Below are positions 35,835-48,900 of a stretch of 64,000 bases of DNA, piece by piece. The stretch lies in NCBI GenBank assembly GCA_018857735.1, contig JABMCL010001811.1, positions 1 through 64,000 of the forward strand, in the 5' to 3' direction. The notes beneath the pieces are model-generated. The model searched no databases. It worked only from the letters and a program-made list of their open reading frames with translations, and was not told the DNA's origin. A program made the translations under genes and the position numbers. How positions within the stretch are numbered: the stretch's first letter is position 1; each line of letters begins with the position of its first letter. The DNA comes from Alviniconcha marisindica. Taxonomy: Eukaryota > Mollusca > Gastropoda > Provannidae.

Positions 35835-36145
35835 GGAGTTCATTGTGTGTGTCCAGGGCCATGACCCTTTAACCGTTTCTTTCCTAGGCAGGTAGTGTTG
35901 CCTAATGTCCTCAGATGTCGGTTGACATATTAGAGACAAGCTGAAGCATGGTTCAATATAGCTTTACGTCCACGGAAACCAGAAGGCTGGTTAGGACGGA
36001 CAGCCCAGGACGGCCTCCTCGACTCTCACACAGCTTCTGATAATATGATTTTCTTTCCTGTCGTCCTTTCTCTTTTTTGTTTGGGTGGGAGTTTTATGGC
36101 CCTAATTAAGTGTTAAAACTTGCGCGCTGGGCCCGCCGCGTCCTC
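35835..36145 (+). repeat. Dispersed repeat R1, split by SINE-B
   Basis: Same order of blocks as 9886-10020 (CATGACCCTTTAACC, then GGGTGGGAGTTTTATGGCCC, then GGGCCCGCCGCG). The two halves are parted by SINE-B copy 6. Confidence 0.8.
35886..36049 (-). mobile_element. SINE-B copy 6
   Basis: Minus-strand copy flanked by TTTCTTTCCT on both sides (35876-35885, 36050-36059). The uninterrupted R1 copy at 9.9 kb supplies the matching empty site (CTTTCTTTCCTGTCC). Confidence 0.9.
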
Positions 36146-36232
36146 TTTCCCCCAGTGTCCCTGCAGAAGCAGGTTGCATTTTAGTGTGCGCGTTACCTGG
36201 TCACCAATGCATCTGATTCAGGGGAGAGCTTA

Positions 36233-36338
36233 CACTGTTACCTGGTTGGTGTAATTAAAACTTATGTTATAGCAACCGCTGACTTGTGACTCTTTATTAA
36301 TGCTTCTAACCTGCTTCCCTCACTCCCCACCCCGCTCT
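36233..36338 (+). repeat. Dispersed repeat R3, copy 2
   Basis: Partner of 24387-24492; see that entry for the shared boundaries. Confidence 0.75.
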
Positions 36339-36645
36339 CATATATATATATCAAAAGTTGGACAAGAGTATTGAGATCTTGTGTGTGCATAAAAAAGATA
36401 CAAACCACAAACCCACATACAAACACAACAACAAAACAATACCTCATCAAAACACACATACAAACACAACAATAACACAACATTGTTATTGTTAGTCGTA
36501 GGGACAACAGTCAGGCCTCATGACTTTTTACACCCATCCCCAATAAATTCTGCATGTTTGTTTTGGTCTGCTTATGCAGATTTCTCAGGCAGATTATTCT
36601 GCTTACTTACAAGTTAGTTGCACAGTTTGATCTATGATCTAGATT

Positions 36646-36647
<2 letters not shown>

Positions 36648-36708
<61 letters not shown>
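36648..36708. repeat. (TA)n microsatellite
   Basis: About 30 AT/TA units. Confidence 0.95.
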
Positions 36709-36710
<2 letters not shown>

Positions 36711-37139
36711 AGATCTATTTCAGGGTGATTTCTGAATTTCAAGTCATTATTCACAAACAATTTACCACCTACAATTTAGTCTAAATCTGAATGCATTAAA
36801 TGATTAATTAACAGTACACACACACAGACACACACACACTACTGAAGTGCATGTGAACACAGTGTAGTGTAGTGTCAAAATTATGGTGATGATCAAATGG
36901 ATGTTTAAGTTACTTTTTTAATTCACTGGCAAAATAACCCAGTATACTTCAGGTTTATGATATTTTAGCATACCGTCTTAATTCTGAGTTGACTAATAAT
37001 AATTGTGTGCAGTATTGCCCATGATAATTTACCTGTGTGCATGCATACGAGTGTGTGCCATGTGTGTGTGTGATGGGGGGCGTGCGTGTGTGTGCATGCG
37101 TGTGCGATCGTTTTTTTTCGCGTGTGTGTGTGTGTGAAA

Positions 37140-37670
37140 TTTATATATATATATTGCCTGGATTTAATGTTGCTTCATAAATGCTGTCTAGATGTTGCGG
37201 TCGATTTTAGTGTTTTGATGCTTACTTAAGGAATGATTGTTTTATTATAATATTTATTGAATGTTTTCAGTTATTGGTGAGCCAGAATAATAATGTGTGT
37301 GTGTGTGTGTGTGTGTGTGCATGCGTGCATGTGAGGAATTATATACTGCCTGGATTTAATATATTATTTCATAAATGCTGCCTATAATTTATGTTGTGGT
37401 CGATTTTAGTGTTTTGTTGTTTACGGAATTTTGTTTTATTGTAATTTATTGAACTGATGTTTTAAGTTATTGGTGAGCCAGAAGAATAATGTGTGTGTGT
37501 GTGTGTGTGTGGGTGAGTGCGTGCATGCCTTGTATTTGAGCGGTTTTTAGCTCCGTGTTTCATTGAGTTGTTGACGTTTTATTGTTAATTTTATTGAATG
37601 TTTTATGTAAATGACGAGCCAGAAAGCAAATTTCTCTACACAGAGACAATAAAGTTGTATTGTATCGCTT
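37140..37670 (+). repeat. About 190-bp tandem repeat with embedded (GT)n; LINE-like 3' tail
   Basis: Two full units and one partial carry GCCTGGATTTAAT, CGATTTTAGTGTTTTG, TTATTGGTGAGCCAGAA and a GT run (about 37156, 37346 and 37540 onward). The block ends ACAATAAAGTTGTATTGTAT at about 37645, a form common at the 3' ends of metazoan LINEs. Confidence 0.75.
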
Positions 37671-37914
37671 CACACTGACACACAACACAGAGTTGTATTA
37701 ATTAGCAGTTTATATGAGAACTTATCAATAACTCAAAATTTACCATTCAGTTTGAAGCAGTCTTCGGTGAAAAGTCTGGAGAATATTGTTGACTGCTACT
37801 GCTAGTACTATCCGATGCGAGTGATGGAATGGAGCAATCGGTTTCACTATTCCTGGTTCTGTATTCGATCCTCTGCCCACATCTGCCTTTGCTAGAAACA
37901 GTTTTTTCTTTTCT

Positions 37915-38530
37915 TTCTCAGTCAGTTAAAAACCTTGGGGTAACATCTGATGCTTTACATGAAGCTGACTATGGCTGCACATGTTGTTAACTTGATCTGA
38001 ACTTCTGTGAACTGTGTTGTATCAGCTCAATACACTGTAACCTCCCTGTTCAAGCCACCCAAACTCTTGTTCCTGCTTTGGTTCTTTCACAACTGGACTA
38101 TTGTAATTCCCTCCTGTCTGGATGCCCTCAATACCTTCTATACCTCAATACCATATTATATGGTTCAGAACAATCAGCTCATCTCATCTAGGGCAGACCA
38201 CATTAAACCTCATTTTCACACTCTGCACTGGGTTCCAATCAATGCTAGAATAAAATACAAAATGTCTTCTGCTTGCTTCACTGATAGCATTTTTACTCTC
38301 TATGTCTACCTTTCTGATCTACTGAAGATCTACATGCCCTCCAGGCAAATTTAGTTTTCAGTAGACAGCTGTATAATGTGCACACCATCTGTCAACACCA
38401 AGTTGTATGGCAAATGTTCTTTCTCTTACATTGCTCTGGAACACACTTCCAAAAGAAATAATATTCTCTCAGTCAGCCCTTCTTTTAATCAGTACTTAAA
38501 ACTAATCTTTCCCCAACATGATACTGATTC
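37915..38530 (+). pseudogene. LINE C-terminal fragment, family L-e
   Basis: Plus-strand frames show VKNLGVTSDALHEADYG (about 37925), SQLDYCNSLLSG (about 38090), a DHIKPHFHTLHWVPINARIK block (about 38200) and GTHFQKK (about 38440). This is the thumb and tail of a CR1/L2-like reverse transcriptase, with many stops. Confidence 0.82.
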
Positions 38531-38543
38531 ACATGTGTGTAAT

Positions 38544-38709
38544 GAGCAGGTTATATCTGCTTGATCCAATGTATCTGTGGTGATTGTGTCCTTTGTAATT
38601 GTAAATGTTCTTAATAATTGTAAAGGGAGCAGGTTATATCTGCTTGATTCAATGTGTCTGTGGTGCTTGTGTACTTTGTAATTGTAAATGTTCTTCATAA
38701 TTGTAAAGC
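38544..38709 (+). repeat. 83-bp tandem duplication
   Basis: GCAGGTTATATCTGCTTGAT starts both units (38546 and 38629); identity is about 93 percent. Confidence 0.85.
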
Positions 38710-40623
38710 AATATGATGTCCTAAGAGACAATGTAAGTTATTATTATCAGTTGTAATACCCACATGTTAAGTGCACACATACACATACTATATACACCTG
38801 AGTTCAGGCTGCTACTGTGCAAACTGAAAAAAGAAAGAAAAAGGACTGAAAATGTCAACATTATGATCATGCTTTTTTTCTGCATTATTTAAGCTAATAA
38901 GGTCATTAGACCATTCTGTATTTGACTCCATTTTAAGCACAGTTTCAACATGTCGAATCCAGTCATAAACACATCCCTGCACACGTGCCACTACTATTAT
39001 TTTACCCAAAACTAAAAGCAACCTGTAATCAACTACTTGAAGAAATTCACGTTTCATGTTTTATTTAGGTGATAGAAACAAACAAACTATGCTGTCACAT
39101 CTTAAACCATGAAGATAAAAAGCAATCCCAAAGAAAACTGCTGACAAACATGATCAACCAGATGCCTTCCTCTTTCACTTGAAAATAGGACTGACAAACA
39201 TTCAGTGCAGTTTTGCACATTCTCTGTGAACATTCAGTGCAGTTTTGCACATTCTGTGACTTGACGCTTTAACAGAACAGGGAGGAATGCGTATGCTTAC
39301 AAGGTTTGTTGAAAGAAGTTGAAAGTAAGCAAGCAGGTAATTTATTTATATGAACTCTTGTTGATCACATCATCTTGGGAATGAGCCCTAAGCACTTCAC
39401 AAGGGCGACTATATAGTGTGAGCAGACCCACTGCGCTCTAGTCATATGCGACTCTGAAAGAGTGACCATAGCTTTACACTGCACATTTTTTAATATCCAC
39501 TAAGTGGTGTACGTATAAAAATAGCTGCTCTGATGCTTGGTATTTGGGGCTATCCACCATTAACTTTATTTTGTGCTCTTCTTACATAAAATTATGGGCC
39601 CTGATTTCTAAAAAAATTAAAAAAGGAATGGACTAAAACAAAAATATATAAACGTATAATGGCACATACCACCTACCATCATCTCCTAGCTGCTCAATAA
39701 CAGTCATATAAAAATAAAAAAACGTTACCTCTTAATGAACAATATCATAAGTCAGGAGAACTGGCCATCAGCAGAAAAAGGACATGACAGAAAGAGCAAC
39801 CGGACCAGATAGAAGAAAAAGAGAGGAAATCAAGAAAGGGGACAATACTGAGACTGAGATCCTAGACAAGAAATTACAGTTTTGTTTGTTTGTTGTTGTT
39901 TGCTTTTGTTCATTCTCCTTTGAAATCTTCCAAATGGACAGACACAAATCAGTATGAATGGGATGGGAACTGCTCATAAGCTATAAGCAGTATCCATAAA
40001 AATACAAGTCCTCAGCTTTTGCCATGACCAAAACAAACAAACAAACAAAAAACCAAACACAAAAACACAGTGGTCACTAAAACTGTGACAGGTCAGGTAA
40101 AGCTTTAACTTCATCAGCTAAAAAAATTAAAAGAAGAAGAAATGCTTAGATGACCTGCATTCAAAACCAACAAAACTGAACAACCTATTCTGTCAAATTC
40201 CAGTGACTTGATAATGTGTCAAGGTCACCAGTATAAAGCTTGATAGAGGTTATTATCATACTGAGTATTTAAAGATCTCACTTGGTGTGCCAATATTATG
40301 ATTCTGTAGAGCCCCCCCCCCCCCCCCACCATTTTTTTTTAATGCATCAATGTTGTTGATTATATCTGCTTAACTGTCATACAAAGTGTGAAACTGACAG
40401 AATAAGAAGTTGCAAAAGAAACTCAATTTTTCATTACTGGGAAAACAGAATGTGCAGTTTTACCTTTCCCACATGCATGTGACCTCAAAATATGGCTATG
40501 GTAATTAAACCTGGTATAAACAGGTAGAACTCACATAAATTCTAATTATGTGCAAAAATCTGAAAAAAGAATGACTAAAACAAGATCCAAACACATGAAT
40601 GGTTCTAAAACGAGATCTAAACA
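38710..40623. other. Intergenic, no gene recognised
   Basis: Contains a 30-bp doublet at 39198-39258 (ACATTCAGTGCAGTTTTGCA twice) and a poly-C tract at 40312-40328. It may include distal La 3' flank. No coding family seen. Confidence 0.4.
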
Positions 40624-40852
40624 AGACCCAAACACATAAAAGGTTCAAAAGAACGTTTATTTATGAGGACACAAATACACAATCTGAAAATGTTCAGGGT
40701 AATCCCCTTTGTCAAGCTACAAAACGACACTTAAACAACAGTTAAACAGTTGTTTGTAGCTTGACGAAGGGAATTACCCTGAAAATTTGCAGATTGTGTG
40801 TTTGTGTCCTAACAAATAAGTGTTCTTTTGAACCTTTCATGTGTTTGGATCT
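40624..40852. mobile_element. Foldback (MITE-like) element
   Basis: Imperfect inverted arms of about 99 bp (40624-40723 and 40752-40852) leave a loop of about 28 bp. Both ends carry an AGAnCCAAACACAT-type motif, and another partial copy of this end lies just outside at 40588-40614. A possible fragment of a related element is at 61380-61440. Confidence 0.8.
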
Positions 40853-41028
40853 AATAATGTGCAGTTTGAAAGACTTCATTTAAACACTGTCTGGAAAAGG
40901 GCCAACATGAAACGTTTTGACAAAATTTAATCAGGAATTACATCAATTATCTCCCTTGGCTAACCAAACCTTTCTGAAAGAGTCACACAGACCTGATCTA
41001 AGTAATATAGTTATCAATCTTGCAGCAT

Positions 41029-41034
41029 TTTATT
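41029..41034 (-). promoter_or_regulatory. Candidate polyadenylation signal for La
   Basis: AATAAA on the minus strand, about 1.15 kb beyond the La stop codon. Upstream 3'-UTR sequence contains the microsatellite at 41597-41705. It is one of few AATAAA sites in reach, but nothing proves its use. Confidence 0.3.
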
Positions 41035-41596
41035 ACATTTCAATGAAACATTTACCATGAAACACACTTGCACCATGGGGAGAATAACTCAAAGTCACTT
41101 GTATGAACAGGTAACGCTGAAGCTAGTTGGTACATATGGATTTTTGGAACTGTAACTGTAAAGGTCATGGCTCCATAAGTACTGTCACCATGCAGCATGT
41201 ACGTTACTTATATTTATACTGTTCCCAAAATAACACTCTTGAAGTTTTTGTAATGGGCCGGTGGCCTAACACTAATGATTACTTTGCCTTTTCCTAGGAG
41301 ATACAAGGCAAGATTTTTCAATCTTACTTTGAGAATACAACTGCAATATCAAATCAGATTGAAACAGGTACAAATGGAAAAGGATCAAGCAAGGTTATCA
41401 TCAGACATGTAAAAGAAACTAACATGCTCTTGCTGAAACAGCATTCAAGTAATGACAATATCAAACTTTTCCATTGCAGACAATACATCAAACCTTTCCA
41501 CTACAAACTTAAAGAAAAGCTAGACATTGTTATAATAGACTAACACATTGGTCAGCCCAGTGCTAACTATTACACTGACTAGCATTGTTCATATGA

Positions 41597-41618
41597 GAGA
41601 GAGAGAGAGAGAGGAGAG

Positions 41619-41705
<87 letters not shown>
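41597..41705. repeat. (GA)n-(ACAG)n-(AC)n microsatellite
   Basis: Interrupted GA block, four ACAG units, then about 16 AC units. It lies about 480 bp past the La stop codon and is probably transcribed as 3' UTR. Confidence 0.93.
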
Positions 41706-41712
<7 letters not shown>

Positions 41713-42185
41713 GCTATTACTTTGAAGTTTTGCTTCTCACGTATCTCCTGCTTGGAAATGAATCACTTCAAGTATTATTCTGAGGACCCCCCTCCTCCCC
41801 ACCCACATTTTAAATGTATATGCAACATCATTATCTGTCATATCTATAAAAACATATTTATAAGCAATGCTGTCATAGTTATTAAAGCTGCAATGCATAT
41901 GCTGTTTGCATTTTCATTGCGTACTATGTGTGCTTTGCACAGAATGATACTACTAAAAGGTGACATCTTCACATGACAGACATTGTGGCTCTAAAAAAGA
42001 GAGAGGAGTCCAACAGGCTGTGTTATAAACAATGGCAACCCATTTCAGCACAGTTTCTCTGAACACACCATATACTGACTCCAGTTAACACAGTTTCTCT
42101 GAACACACCAAATGTTCACTCCTGTCACACAGTGTCAGTCTCTTCACTTTGGGCAGCTGCACAGAACCTGGACAGGAGTATACAT

Positions 42186-42852
42186 TCATTCCGAGTTGTC
42201 AGTTTTCTTCACCTTCTTTGCAGGTTCACCATCTGAAAACAAAATGGTAAATCAGTCAATGCCTCTGCTACAACCTTTCTCTCATTATTACATTATTAGA
42301 TCTGGCCACTTTAAGTCAATCTAGGAAAGTTAATAAAAGTGCTTTACCATTACTGGAACCAGCCCTTTCAACATGGGTTTAGTCCTACAGGCAGAAGAGA
42401 TCAAGCTTCCAAGTAAGGACGTTTTCCCTTTAAAATGCTTGTCATAGCTTGCCCGGCACACACTGTGACCTCTTTGATGTTTGGTCCTGATGATGAGTGC
42501 GAACATGCATCACATCACTGGGTGCACCGAGAGAAAAAAACAAAAACAAAAACTCATTTTTAAAATCCACATCAAATCTACAAACCCCCTTATTTCAAAG
42601 GTCTGCCGAATGCAGATGGAAACACTAAACTCAAACAGCATGCAATAAAAACATGTAAAGCACAGTGTCTGCCTGAGAGCAGAAAATAGTGCTATATTAT
42701 GGGGATTAATGATAACAATGCATGGGACTGTGGTTAACTGCTCTGGGTTCCCAAAAGAGGATACCTAAATTTTTTGTTTGCAATACCACACTGCTGGGGA
42801 AGTGGGGAGATGGAGGGTGGGGTGGCGGAGGGGGAGAGAGAGGGAGGGAGAG

Positions 42853-42913
<61 letters not shown>

Positions 42914-45900
42914 AGTTACCATTATCCTTGTTGCCCTGCAAAAAACAACAACCAGAAAACATTTTCAATCCACGAGGAAATATTAAAAAAATCATACTAC
43001 TGATGCTTAAACACTGTATACACCAGCAATCGGGCCAGACATTTTTTAAATTGATGTGACATCTATAAGGTGGCGAAAAGATACATGGCTGTCCATACTG
43101 CCACTTGAGCTCTACTAGCAACCATCCTTCTCATCCTCTAAATTACTATTTTCTATGTATCACCCTAAATGGGTGTGAAACATGTTCATAACAGATGAAA
43201 ACCTAGGCAACCATGAAACTTTCACTTGAAAGTGAGCATATATGGGACAAGCATTCTTTTCAACCTGCTATGAGAAAAGAAGGAACATTTCCAGAATATT
43301 ACCCCTACCCTTGTCAGCCTTTCTCCCTTTCACTGATTTTGTTGTTGTTGTTTTTTGTTGCTACACATCAATCTAGTATGATATGTCTGTTTTACCTCAG
43401 GATTCTAAACACTTGAAAGGTATCATTTACAATGATCATTCTATAGCATAAGTACAATAATGGTCATATTTTCATGGTGTGACAACAAATGTCATACTGC
43501 AAACCACCAAGGACACACCCACTGAGACCATGTGGTTCATGCCAGATCTCCCACCAAAGCAAACCAGACAGAAAGTGGAACAGGTCACAGCATACTTCAC
43601 TGCCATCAAAAATCCCCACAAGCCACTCCATGAAGATGTAAATGGCATGAAAGGCAGCCAACTGGGATGGGGCTAGTCTTGGACTGGTCAAGCAGAAGAG
43701 CCAATTTTGAAAGTATGCCAGCTAACAAGAACTCGAAGCAAGGAGTGGGATGCCAACCCTGACACCTATATGAAACACTTCTATCACAAAACACTGTTGA
43801 TAATGACCAGTGGACGAAACGGATTCAGTGATCATTCTTCTCATTCAAGAAGACAGCAATCCACAGGATCTCAGATACTTCTTCCTTTTTTATTTAAAGT
43901 CTCTTCACATAAGTCATATTAGACTGATCTTAAGCTATCATGCTAACAACATGTATCAGCAAGCTGTACCAACAGAAAAATATTTTTTAAACAAAAAACA
44001 AAAAAACTTAAACTTATTTGCAGTCAACAAACAACCATATTGGTAACATTTTGTTATGATCAGGCTGGTCATCTGCTGTCATCTGCTGTTAAGCAAGGTG
44101 CAACTACCATCCATAAAGACAGTGCAGCCTATTCACAACTTTCCTAGCTGCTCTTTCGCCAGGAACAGAGGCTGCTGTAACTGTTATTAAACTTAGATGT
44201 GCTCAAATTTCAAGTTAGAAAAAGGGCAGAAGATATGCAAAACAGATTTAGATCTATGAGTAGTAGTCGGGCAAGCTGTGCTGTCCATGACTGTAGTTAC
44301 AACCCAAGAAAGCTAAACAACATTCTTTGATGAATGCATTGCTTCAAGCACAGGCCACTGCATAGGAAGGAAGGTTCCTTTTGCACCCTTCTATTGACCC
44401 CACAAGATACCCGACAAGGCGGACACAAAGAGGCAATGGTTAGTGGCACTGCAAAATTTTCAGTCACTAGATATTATTAAGTCTGTTCATTAACTTCTTA
44501 CAAAAATCCAACAGATAAAAATAATGTGCCTGAACAAATCTCTTTGATGGGTCCAATGTCTCTCATATAATGATGACACTGCACTCTGCCAAAAACATTA
44601 AACACCAACAAAAGGTTAAACACAGAACATAGAGGCAGAACAGCCAAGCCAGATCTTCCATCTGGCTTGGCTGTTCTGCCTCTATGTTCTGTGTTTAACC
44701 AGAACAACCAGATGCGAGATGGAAGGCACACTGAAATCAGACCGTTCAAAGATAAAGACTCTGTGAGCAGGAGGTTGTGAATATTGTGAATAAAGGTATC
44801 ACTCACAGTAGAAATGGTAGCAGTCACATAAGCTCTCTGCTGGATTTTCTCAAGAGGGGGCAATCGGACCACACATGCCATCATCCTCACAGTTGCATTG
44901 AGCTTGCGACAAAGAGTGAAAAGTGGAATAGGAAACAAAGACCAGCCTGTATCAATGCTTGACATCCAGCTTCAAAACTCCTGTTGAAGTACTATTCTGC
45001 ACAAGCCAGTCATGGGAAATGACATAACAGACAGACTGGTGGGCAAAGCAACCACTGCTAGCACATCTCAGATCTTAAGTGTAGAAGGGATTGCCAAAGT
45101 GTTCCACTGTCCCTCTCTAGGCTGTGCATCTGCTTGGCCATACAAATTGTATGTCCATTCTTAAAGTTATTTCACCTGCTTGTTTGGTCGTCCTCCAAAT
45201 TTCCTCTTTCGGTTCTGGAAATTTTTTGTTTTGTTCTTCTGCCTGCGGTCAGCAATGTCACGGAACATTTTCCGCCAATACTCTTTTTCTTCTTCTCCTG
45301 CAGAAAAGGGAAAAAAAACAAAAAAACAACAACATGTAAACCATTGCATCAGAAATATGGACACCATTCTATACGTATACACCTATAAACCAAAGCAAAT
45401 GTACAACTCCTGCAACAAAAATCTGAAGTGAGAATGAGAAGCATCCCAGTAGCTGGTGCAACCCTTTTTGGACTAGAGCTACAACTCTGAAATCCATTGT
45501 GAAGAAATCAAGGGAAATCAGAAACTGTTCTTTAATGCTTGATAAATCCAATGGGCCCACACCCATCTTTGCAGGGCTATGGGAAATATGACAGTGCATG
45601 CTACGTGTTAAGAAAAATATGGGTTAACATGACAACAGCTGGCTTCCTGTCTTGGAAACAGGGATAACATGAAAAAACTACACAGGTATGAAAAAAAGTT
45701 CCAAAAAGTTCCAAATAACCATTACTGGGCATTTCATCTGATTTCATGAGTTGTGACTTGTGACCAGAAGGTCATAATTTTTCTGGCCAAAAAACAGACT
45801 ACATCAGCTTCATTGCAAGTACTGTACAGAGTTGAATTCCCCCATGGTAAAAAATAAAAATAATAATAATGTACATTTATCACGTGCTCATCAACACCCC

Positions 45901-48900
45901 GAGTGCTCACATAATACATATTAACCTAGATATGATTGATATTCTATACACATGTACTGATGTAGAGCACAGTCCTATTAAAAACAATTTACATAAAGTA
46001 TTTTATGGAAACACACACACACTGCAATGAATTTGAATGTGCATGACACTGATCAGTATCATACATCATACATGCAAACACACACTGAGTATGACTGTAG
46101 CAGAAACTGGGTATTGATATTAGTTGGGGCAAAAATACTGTGAGAAGAGGAAGGTTTTCAGTTTGGCTTTAAAAGATGACAGGGTTGAACAGTGTCTAAG
46201 GTCTTGTGGGAGTGAATTCCAAATGTGGGGTCCAAAGCAAGAGAAGGTGCAAAAGCTATGAATCTTGCGTTTCTATTGTTGGTTTTCCAGTATGTGGGTG
46301 TCAGAAGAAGAGTGTAGTGTATGAGACGGAGTGTAGACATGTCGCAGTTCAGAGAGGTAAGCAGGACCAGAACCATTTATAGCATTGAAATACATACAAA
46401 TGACTTTATACTTAATACATTCTGAAATGGGAAGCCAGTGCAGTTTTTCCAAGAGAGGTGTTGAGTGGTGGTGGTGAGGTGCCAAGAGAACGAGCCTTGC
46501 AGCAAAGTTTTGAATTTTCTGGAGAGGTTGGATGACAGAATTAGGTGTACCCATGAGGAGACAGTTGCAGTAGTCAAGTTGTGAGAGGATATAGGAAGTA
46601 ACAAGAGTCTTGGCTGCGTCTTGAGTGAGAAATGTGCAGATTGAACTAATGCGTTTAAACTCCAAATAAGCAGTTTGACATATTTTTATGATGTGCTTCT
46701 TCATGGACAGTTTTGAGTCAAGAATGAATCCAAGGTTCCTGGCAGAATCAGAGAAGGGGTTGTTGCGAGAGCCAAGAGTAACTGAATCAAGAAGGGAAAC
46801 TATTATTTTGGTATCCGTTTCACCCCTGTGTTACCGCAGTAGCACGTAAAAGACCCTGGTCATTCTGCCATAAGCGCAGGTGGCAGGTTACAGCTAAACA
46901 TGCATACACCTTACGTATGTGGCTTTGCATGAAGTGACATGGTGCATGGTTGTATGGTGTACACAGAACGCGCCGAGATGGCAGCAGTTTCATGTGGCAC
47001 CAGCCATGCCAGTACACCACTTCAGTGGATATTCAAAAACGCACTATAAAAAACTATTCACTCATGTAGAATCACATGCAAGTGCAGTGCGTCTGCTCGA
47101 GAGTGGAGAATAGCGCTATATAAAAGCAATCAATAATAATAATAATAATAGGTTCCAAGGAAGATGAAGAGGGAAAGAGAAGAGCTTCTGTTTCATTTTG
47201 AGCTGATTTTTGGTCATCCATGTTTTTATGTCATCTGTGCATGAACTGAGTTCTTTGGTGAGGTTGGTCACTTCACTGAGAGGAGCGGATTTCTGGAGCT
47301 AGTTGGTTAGCTATATCAGAGAGAGGTGTAGTGTACAGGATGAAGAGAACGGGCCCTAGTACTGAGCCCTGAGGCACACCGTACATGAGCTGTGATGGTG
47401 ACAAAGATGAGTTATTTACTGAAGTGGACTGATATCTGTTTGAGAGATATGACTGAAACCATTCAAGTGCAGTAGACTGAATGCCAAAAAGAGTTCAGGT
47501 GGGAGAGGAGAATTTGGTGGTCAACAGTGTCAAAAGTGGCACAAAGATCCAACAAAAGAAGAACAGAAATGTTGTCATTGTCCAGAGCGGAGAGAATATT
47601 GTTTACAATATGTAACAAAATGGTCCCGGTGCTGTGTCCTGTTCAACAGACTGATTGAAAGGGGTTGCTGAGGTTGTTTTCTTGGAGATGGAAGAGAATT
47701 TTGTGGAGAATGACTTTTCAAGGATTTTGGACAGAAATGGAAGGTTAGAAATGGGACGGAAGTTTTTCAAAAGATTTTTGTCAAGTGATGGCTTTTTCAA
47801 CAAACCAACAACAAAAAGCACCATCTTTCAAACCAGTTTTGAGAACCAAAATTGGTGCAGAAAATATGTCTCCAAATTAATGTTGGGCACAAGAATTCAA
47901 GGGAGGGAACACTTTAACAAAAAATGTTATCAACTATTCCACCCTGGATTTATGCAGCAACTAATTGGTTTCGTTCATTATTATCATAAAGTTACAGCCC
48001 AGTCAAAAAAGATGGTCTTGCTACCATTTCTGCCTCCCCCCCCTTTTGGTAACATATTTGATGAGAATGAATACTGGCTGAGTCTGATGCAGACAAAAAG
48101 GCAAATTCAACAGAAAGTTATTGCTATCATTGCTATTTTCGACAATCTCTTTACTCTTGCACTATCACAACTTCAGGGCAATATACAGGGTTTGTACAGG
48201 ATTTTTACCTCAAAGTTCCCAAACATAAAGTGCTTTTTCCCAGACCAAGCTACTGCTCTTTTACAAACATAAGTTTAACACTTTTATGTTTAGTCTTTTT
48301 TGCCAAAGTGCGTACCTGTAGAGAAACACTGGACTTGGAGTAACACTAGGTAAATGTTTCTGATTTTTCTTGATTTCTTCATGGAAGCCCCAGACCCAGT
48401 AACAGATCAGACAATTGCATCTTCAGGTTAAAAGTTGTTAAAAAGATAGTGGCTGAATTCACTCCCTCTCACATCCATCTGATAGCAACAACCTGATTGT
48501 CTCCCTTGCACTGAGCCATTCAATTTTATGACTGAATCTCTGTTGCTTCTTAAACAGTTGCCTTATTTCAAACTGTGAACGAAAAGGTTAGCTCTAGCGA
48601 CACATTTTCTGTTGAAAACTGTCACCAGCTCACCAAAACTGACAAAGATAGTCAACTAACCATCCAGGACCCGCGTCTCCAGCTCTGCATCATTGATGAC
48701 AACTTTCCCCCCACCTGCTGCCTTTGTCTTGTCCAGAGCAGCCTGCGCTTCCCCTTCATGGAACCGCACCAAGGCCTACAACATCACAATCACAAGGTTG
48801 TTCTGATCAGGATTTAAAGGGTCCCAATTCTTTAATTCTCCTATGCAGTTAAATTTGAGTGCCATTTGCAGCATACAACCAACCATCTTCTTGCTTAAAA

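Noticed and set aside
44498..44965. 155-residue minus-strand ORF
   Set aside because: It runs through both arms of the perfect hairpin and lies in a La intron with no family match.
47655..48272. 205-residue plus-strand ORF
   Set aside because: Its first part is antisense to the L-c LINE and the rest has no domain or splice support.
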